Shown: in pieces, positions 5,627 through 8,590 of the stretch
How the letters are laid out: every line of letters starts with the position of its first letter
How positions within the stretch are numbered: position 1 is the first letter of the stretch
Origin: Izemoplasma sp964435595
GTDB lineage: Bacteria > Bacillota_I > Bacilli_A > Izemoplasmatales > Izemoplasmataceae
Direction: 5' to 3'
DNA length: 8,590 bases
Assembly: GCA_964435595.1 (NCBI GenBank)
Contig: CAYSZV010000043.1
Span: 1 to 8,590 of the forward strand
Notes under the pieces: generated by a model
Seen by the model: only the letters and a program-made list of their open reading frames with translations
Databases searched by the model: none
Told to the model about the DNA's origin: nothing
Program-made: the position numbers and the translations under genes

Positions 5627-6827
5627 ATTGTAATTTAAAAAACTCTTGTAGTCCATTTTTATATGGTTTTTCTTCTTCACCTTCGATAAGTGGTAGCATA
5701 TACTCGTAAAATGCTGGACTCATTTTATTATCATTAATCATATACTCTTTTGGAATGACTTGCTCCATATTGGCAATTTGTGACACATCATGAAGATCAT
5801 ATTTCACTTTATAAGGAGAATTACTAATTCGATCAATGATAACCATTTTTCCTGTTTCATGATTCAAAGCTTGTTTGACAGCAAAGCGTCCTACTTCAAT
5901 CGCCTCTTCTACATCTCTTTTACTTCTACTATATCCTGCACTTCTTTGAATTGTCGATAGCTCAATGGCACGATATTTCATCCCTAACTTATCTTCTAAT
6001 ATATCTCCTAAATACATTGCAACACCACCCAATTGTGTATGTCCAAATGCATCTTTAAACGCATTCAATGATCCAATAAACTCTCCATCACTATTCTTTA
6101 TTCCTTCACTGACACAAATCAAACATTGTTTCTTCTCGCGATATATTTTAGCTACATCAATAAAGAATTTTTCAGTATCAAACGTGTTTTCAGGCAAATA
6201 GACCAAATCTGGACCCAATTCATTGACATGTGCTAAATGAGCACTAGCTGCAAGCCACCCAGCATGTCTTCCCATAATTTCAACAATGGTAACTTTCCCT
6301 GTTGGATATACAGCACTATCTAATTTTAATTGCATTACTGTATTTGCAATGAATTTTGCTGCACTTGCAAATCCAGGAGTGTGGTCTGTATACGGCAAGT
6401 CATTGTCAATCGTTTTAGGAATACCAATGACATTCATCTCGTATCCATTTGCTTTTACAAAATCACTAATTTTAAGACACGTATCCATTGAGTCATTCCC
6501 ACCATTATAAAAGAAATATCGAATATTATTTGCTTGGAAAAAGTTTAATAATTCTACATACTCACGATCGTCACTGTTGTAATCCTTCATTTTATGACGA
6601 CAACTACCAAATGCACTTGCCGGAGTGTATGGCAACAATTCCAATTGATTCTCAAACTCATCAAATGTATAGAACTCTCCTTGTAAGAGACCTTCGATAC
6701 CATTTTTCATCACGTATACATCTGTAATTTCATCATAGTTCAAGGCTTCTTTTATCACGCCGTATGCACTCGCGTTTATCACAGGGCTCGGACCCCCTGA
6801 TTGTCCATAAATTAATTTACCTTTCAT
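5625..6827 (-). CDS. pfp: Pyrophosphate-dependent 6-phosphofructokinase
   Basis: A 400-residue phosphofructokinase. It transfers phosphate between PPi and fructose 6-phosphate to give fructose 1,6-bisphosphate, a reversible glycolytic step in the cytoplasm. Motifs in order: the N-terminal GQSGGPSPVINAS loop (8-20), GGNDS (109-113), PKTIDND (137-143), MGRHAGWL (185-192), SEGI (240-243) and a C-terminal LSTIQRSAGYSRSKRD region (290-305). The Asp after the Asn in GGNDS (D112) and Lys138 in PKTIDND are the residues that distinguish PPi enzymes; ATP enzymes have Gly at both places. It is longer than bacterial ATP-PFK (about 320 residues), as expected for this PPi group. The start is fixed by GGAGGT (6834-6839), 6 to 7 bases upstream. 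It has its own promoter and terminator, though read-through into the YczE-like gene is possible. PPi use is known in Acholeplasma; here it is inferred from the motifs. Confidence 0.93.
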   Translation of the reverse strand: MKGKLIYGQSGGPSPVINASAYGVIKEALNYDEITDVYVMKNGIEGLLQGEFYTFDEFENQLELLPYTPASAFGSCRHKMKDYNSDDREYVELLNFFQANNIRYFFYNGGNDSMDTCLKISDFVKANGYEMNVIGIPKTIDNDLPYTDHTPGFASAAKFIANTVMQLKLDSAVYPTGKVTIVEIMGRHAGWLAASAHLAHVNELGPDLVYLPENTFDTEKFFIDVAKIYREKKQCLICVSEGIKNSDGEFIGSLNAFKDAFGHTQLGGVAMYLGDILEDKLGMKYRAIELSTIQRSAGYSRSKRDVEEAIEVGRFAVKQALNHETGKMVIIDRISNSPYKVKYDLHDVSQIANMEQVIPKEYMINDNKMSPAFYEYMLPLIEGEEEKPYKNGLQEFFKLQ

Positions 6828-6853
6828 CTTTATACCTCCATAATCTCAATACA

Positions 6854-6881
6854 ATTATACCAAAGAAAAAACGACATTCAA
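6854..6881 (-). promoter_or_regulatory. PFK promoter overlapping the upstream terminator
   Basis: On the minus strand a TATAAT -10 box (6854-6859), extended by TGG (6860-6862), lies 16 bases after TTGAAT (6876-6881), a fair -35 box. That -35 box is exactly the loop of the terminator that ends the M28 peptidase gene, and the terminator T-run forms the promoter spacer. Confidence 0.65.
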
Positions 6882-6888
6882 GTCGTTT
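6869..6888 (-). terminator. Rho-independent terminator of the M28 peptidase gene
   Basis: On the minus strand AAACGAC pairs with GTCGTTT around the loop TTGAAT, followed by a run of T. The stem begins inside the TAA stop codon (6887-6889). It separates the M28 and PFK genes, which are 59 bases apart. Confidence 0.8.
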
Positions 6889-8515
6889 ATTCATATAATT
6901 CAATAAATAATGGCGTGAGTGTAAATAAGTAAAATACTAAAATTACATTTAATGCTAATAATCCACCAATTGTCAGTGCTAAATATAAAGAATATAGAAT
7001 TGGAAGTACGATTACAATATTCATCACCAATAATAGTCCTACCACGATTTTTTTCACTACCGTTTTTCTACACCAAGTACGCAGTCCTAAATATATCACC
7101 ATCGAAATAGCAGGTATCATAAATAAGAACGATGCTCCTGAAAGTGCAAATCCTGTCAGAAGTGCCAATAAAGCATTGATGAATAATCCCCCTACTATTA
7201 GGGAGTATCTTAAATCATCATCTGAAGTATACTTATGATATGCATATGGAACAATCAATGCGATCAGTAATAGTGTTATAAAAGATGGCACTCCACCAAT
7301 AGTTGTTCTAATATAAGTAACATCGAATGGTACTCTTGATATCCAAGCAACAATATTAGCTATAATATATCCAAACAAGACAACTGCAATAATCAATCCA
7401 ACTAATATAGCAAATGATTTCACTATTTTTGAAACTGTAATTTTGTCCGTCATTAACATGAAAACAAACAGTCCAATCAAAGCTACTATGGTTACAATAT
7501 GAAGTACCGACCCTAATGTTTCACTATAGGCTATAAATACATTTGGAAACACGGTAAAGAATACTTGATTTCCATTTGAATCAAAATACTCAACATCAGC
7601 ATACTCACTATTGGTTGTAAACTCTTCTACTAAGGGAATAATCTGTGCTCCATAATGAGCAATACTAGAAGGGTTAACATTGGTATAATTATCATGCGGT
7701 GTATGATAATAAAATAATCCATCTAATACTGCGAAATTGATCCCATTTTTACCTTCTGCTAAAAACTCCGTAAAATCAGTTGAATTTGGCATAACAGTAT
7801 ACACTGCAGTAGCCAAACTATAACTTACTGGCAAATCAGCATTTTTATAGAAATCAATTACTTTATCATTGTTCACACTCGTTTCAAACATATATGCTGG
7901 ACCTTTGACGCCTCTTGCTTCAATATTGATAACAAAACCTATGTCATCCATAAAAGGTTCTACAGCAGCTTTTGATGCTCCATATAGACCAGTTTCTTCT
8001 GCATCTGTGATTAATATATATATAGAATTCTCAAGATTCCTATTTCCATACAGTCTTGCAATTTCCAACAGAGTAGCAAGTCCGTATCCATCATCTGCTG
8101 CACCATATGAATTTCCTAATTCACCAGTTCTCCCAATGTGTCCTCTACTATCATAATGAGCTACTATTAATATCCCAGTATCACTGTCACCTTGGATGAC
8201 ACCTAACAAATTAGTAACATCATATTCAAGAGGTTCTTCCGTATCAAATTCAGAGCGTAAATATGTTGTTTCAGTCACATTCTCAGCTCCAATAAACTCC
8301 TCTAATTCAGTCTTTAAATATGTTTTAACAATCTCGTGTCCAATCGGATCATAAACACTGTGTTCTACTTCTGATATTTCTGCAATGTGATCCAATGCAT
8401 ATTTCGTATTAAACAGGTCTTCATCTTCTGTATTTGGCATTGGCGTTGTAAGTACAAACAAACTCAACAACAAACCCAACAAGACAACTCCAAAAGCAAT
8501 TAATTTCTTATTCAT
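6887..8515 (-). CDS. Membrane-anchored M28-family zinc peptidase with polytopic C-terminal region
   Basis: A 542-residue protein. One N-terminal hydrophobic segment (5-23, no lipobox) precedes an M28 aminopeptidase-like domain (about 35-300). The dizinc site is complete: H120 in AHYDS, D141 in GAADDG, E173/E174 in DAEETGLYGA (general base and ligand), E199 in NIEARG, and H271 in HTPHDNYTNV. After residue 335 come about seven transmembrane helices up to residue 538. This layout, with the catalytic domain outside and a multi-helix tail, recalls the eukaryotic Fxna/PFF1-type M28 proteins. The likely role is trimming amino acids from extracellular peptides; the substrate is inferred only from the family. 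The ATG at 8513-8515 is chosen because AGGAGG (8522-8527) sits 6 bases upstream; an in-frame TTG at 8548 would swallow that site. It is followed by its own terminator. Confidence 0.9.
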   Translation of the reverse strand: MNKKLIAFGVVLLGLLLSLFVLTTPMPNTEDEDLFNTKYALDHIAEISEVEHSVYDPIGHEIVKTYLKTELEEFIGAENVTETTYLRSEFDTEEPLEYDVTNLLGVIQGDSDTGILIVAHYDSRGHIGRTGELGNSYGAADDGYGLATLLEIARLYGNRNLENSIYILITDAEETGLYGASKAAVEPFMDDIGFVINIEARGVKGPAYMFETSVNNDKVIDFYKNADLPVSYSLATAVYTVMPNSTDFTEFLAEGKNGINFAVLDGLFYYHTPHDNYTNVNPSSIAHYGAQIIPLVEEFTTNSEYADVEYFDSNGNQVFFTVFPNVFIAYSETLGSVLHIVTIVALIGLFVFMLMTDKITVSKIVKSFAILVGLIIAVVLFGYIIANIVAWISRVPFDVTYIRTTIGGVPSFITLLLIALIVPYAYHKYTSDDDLRYSLIVGGLFINALLALLTGFALSGASFLFMIPAISMVIYLGLRTWCRKTVVKKIVVGLLLVMNIVIVLPILYSLYLALTIGGLLALNVILVFYLFTLTPLFIELYE

Positions 8516-8549
8516 TTTCTTCCTCCTCGTAAATACTTTGACTATCAAA

Positions 8550-8589
8550 ATAGTACCATATTATATGTAATTTGAATACAAAAACTCAA
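8550..8589 (-). promoter_or_regulatory. Probable promoter of the M28 peptidase gene
   Basis: Two overlapping options exist on the minus strand. One is TTGAGT (8584-8589) with TATAAT (8560-8565) at 18-base spacing. The other is an extended -10, TGG followed by TACTAT (8550-8555), with a weak -35. The TATGG context resembles the other promoters in the window. The sequence cannot decide between them. Confidence 0.5.
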
Positions 8590-8590
8590 A

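Noticed and set aside
7869..8156. 95-codon plus-strand open frame opposite the M28 domain
   Set aside because: No ribosome site and no recognisable protein; it is the shadow of a conserved catalytic domain.
8516..8548. TTG start for the M28 gene giving an extra 11 residues
   Set aside because: The extension encodes the Shine-Dalgarno AGGAGG itself, and the hydrophobic N-terminus follows the ATG at 8515.
1..8590. Mycoplasma code with TGA as tryptophan
   Set aside because: All genes are full length with standard stops and every tryptophan checked is TGG.
1..8590. Mobile element, phage or defence island
   Set aside because: No transposase, integrase, terminal repeats, toxin-antitoxin pair, nuclease or helicase gene is visible; gene content is housekeeping or transport-like.

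Overview
This AT-rich window reads as ordinary chromosome from a wall-less or low-GC Firmicutes-type bacterium. The best guess is the Acholeplasma / Izemoplasma / Haloplasma side of the Tenericutes, inferred from gene content only. In support: all eight genes stop with TAA, tryptophan is always TGG so the genetic code looks standard, Shine-Dalgarno sequences are strong, extended -10 promoters recur, one lipoprotein has a DPV-repeat linker, and the phosphofructokinase carries the pyrophosphate-type signature (PPi-dependent PFK is known from Acholeplasma). No rRNA, tRNA, insertion sequence, phage gene, CRISPR array or defence system is visible.

Layout. Left end: a terminator hairpin, then a leftward thioredoxin-like gene with a CPPC active site. 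Its promoter overlaps two inverted repeats, one of them a TACA-GT-TGTA operator-like site. Divergent from it runs a two-gene rightward operon: mnmM (tRNA wobble-uridine methyltransferase, formerly YtqB), coupled within 2 bases to a lipoprotein 5'-nucleotidase. This operon converges on a leftward block across a shared 26-bp terminator gap.

The leftward block, read in transcription order from the right end, holds: a membrane-anchored M28 zinc peptidase with a polytopic C-terminal half; PPi-dependent 6-phosphofructokinase; a YczE/YitT-like membrane protein; a large double-GNAT-fold acetyltransferase-like protein; and a DUF819 multi-pass membrane protein whose start lies 2 bases after the GNAT stop codon. 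The M28 and PFK genes each end in their own terminator. The last three genes have no terminator between them and may be partly co-transcribed, with an extra promoter in front of the GNAT gene.

Together the genes suggest a heterotroph that processes nucleotides and peptides at its surface (lipoprotein nucleotidase, M28 peptidase) and saves ATP in glycolysis through PPi-PFK. The least understood part is the YczE-like / GNAT / DUF819 set, whose substrate cannot be read from sequence. I found no clear new system. The best leads are the GNAT-DUF819 pair, the operator-like thioredoxin promoter, and a promoter whose -35 box lies in the loop of the preceding gene's terminator.
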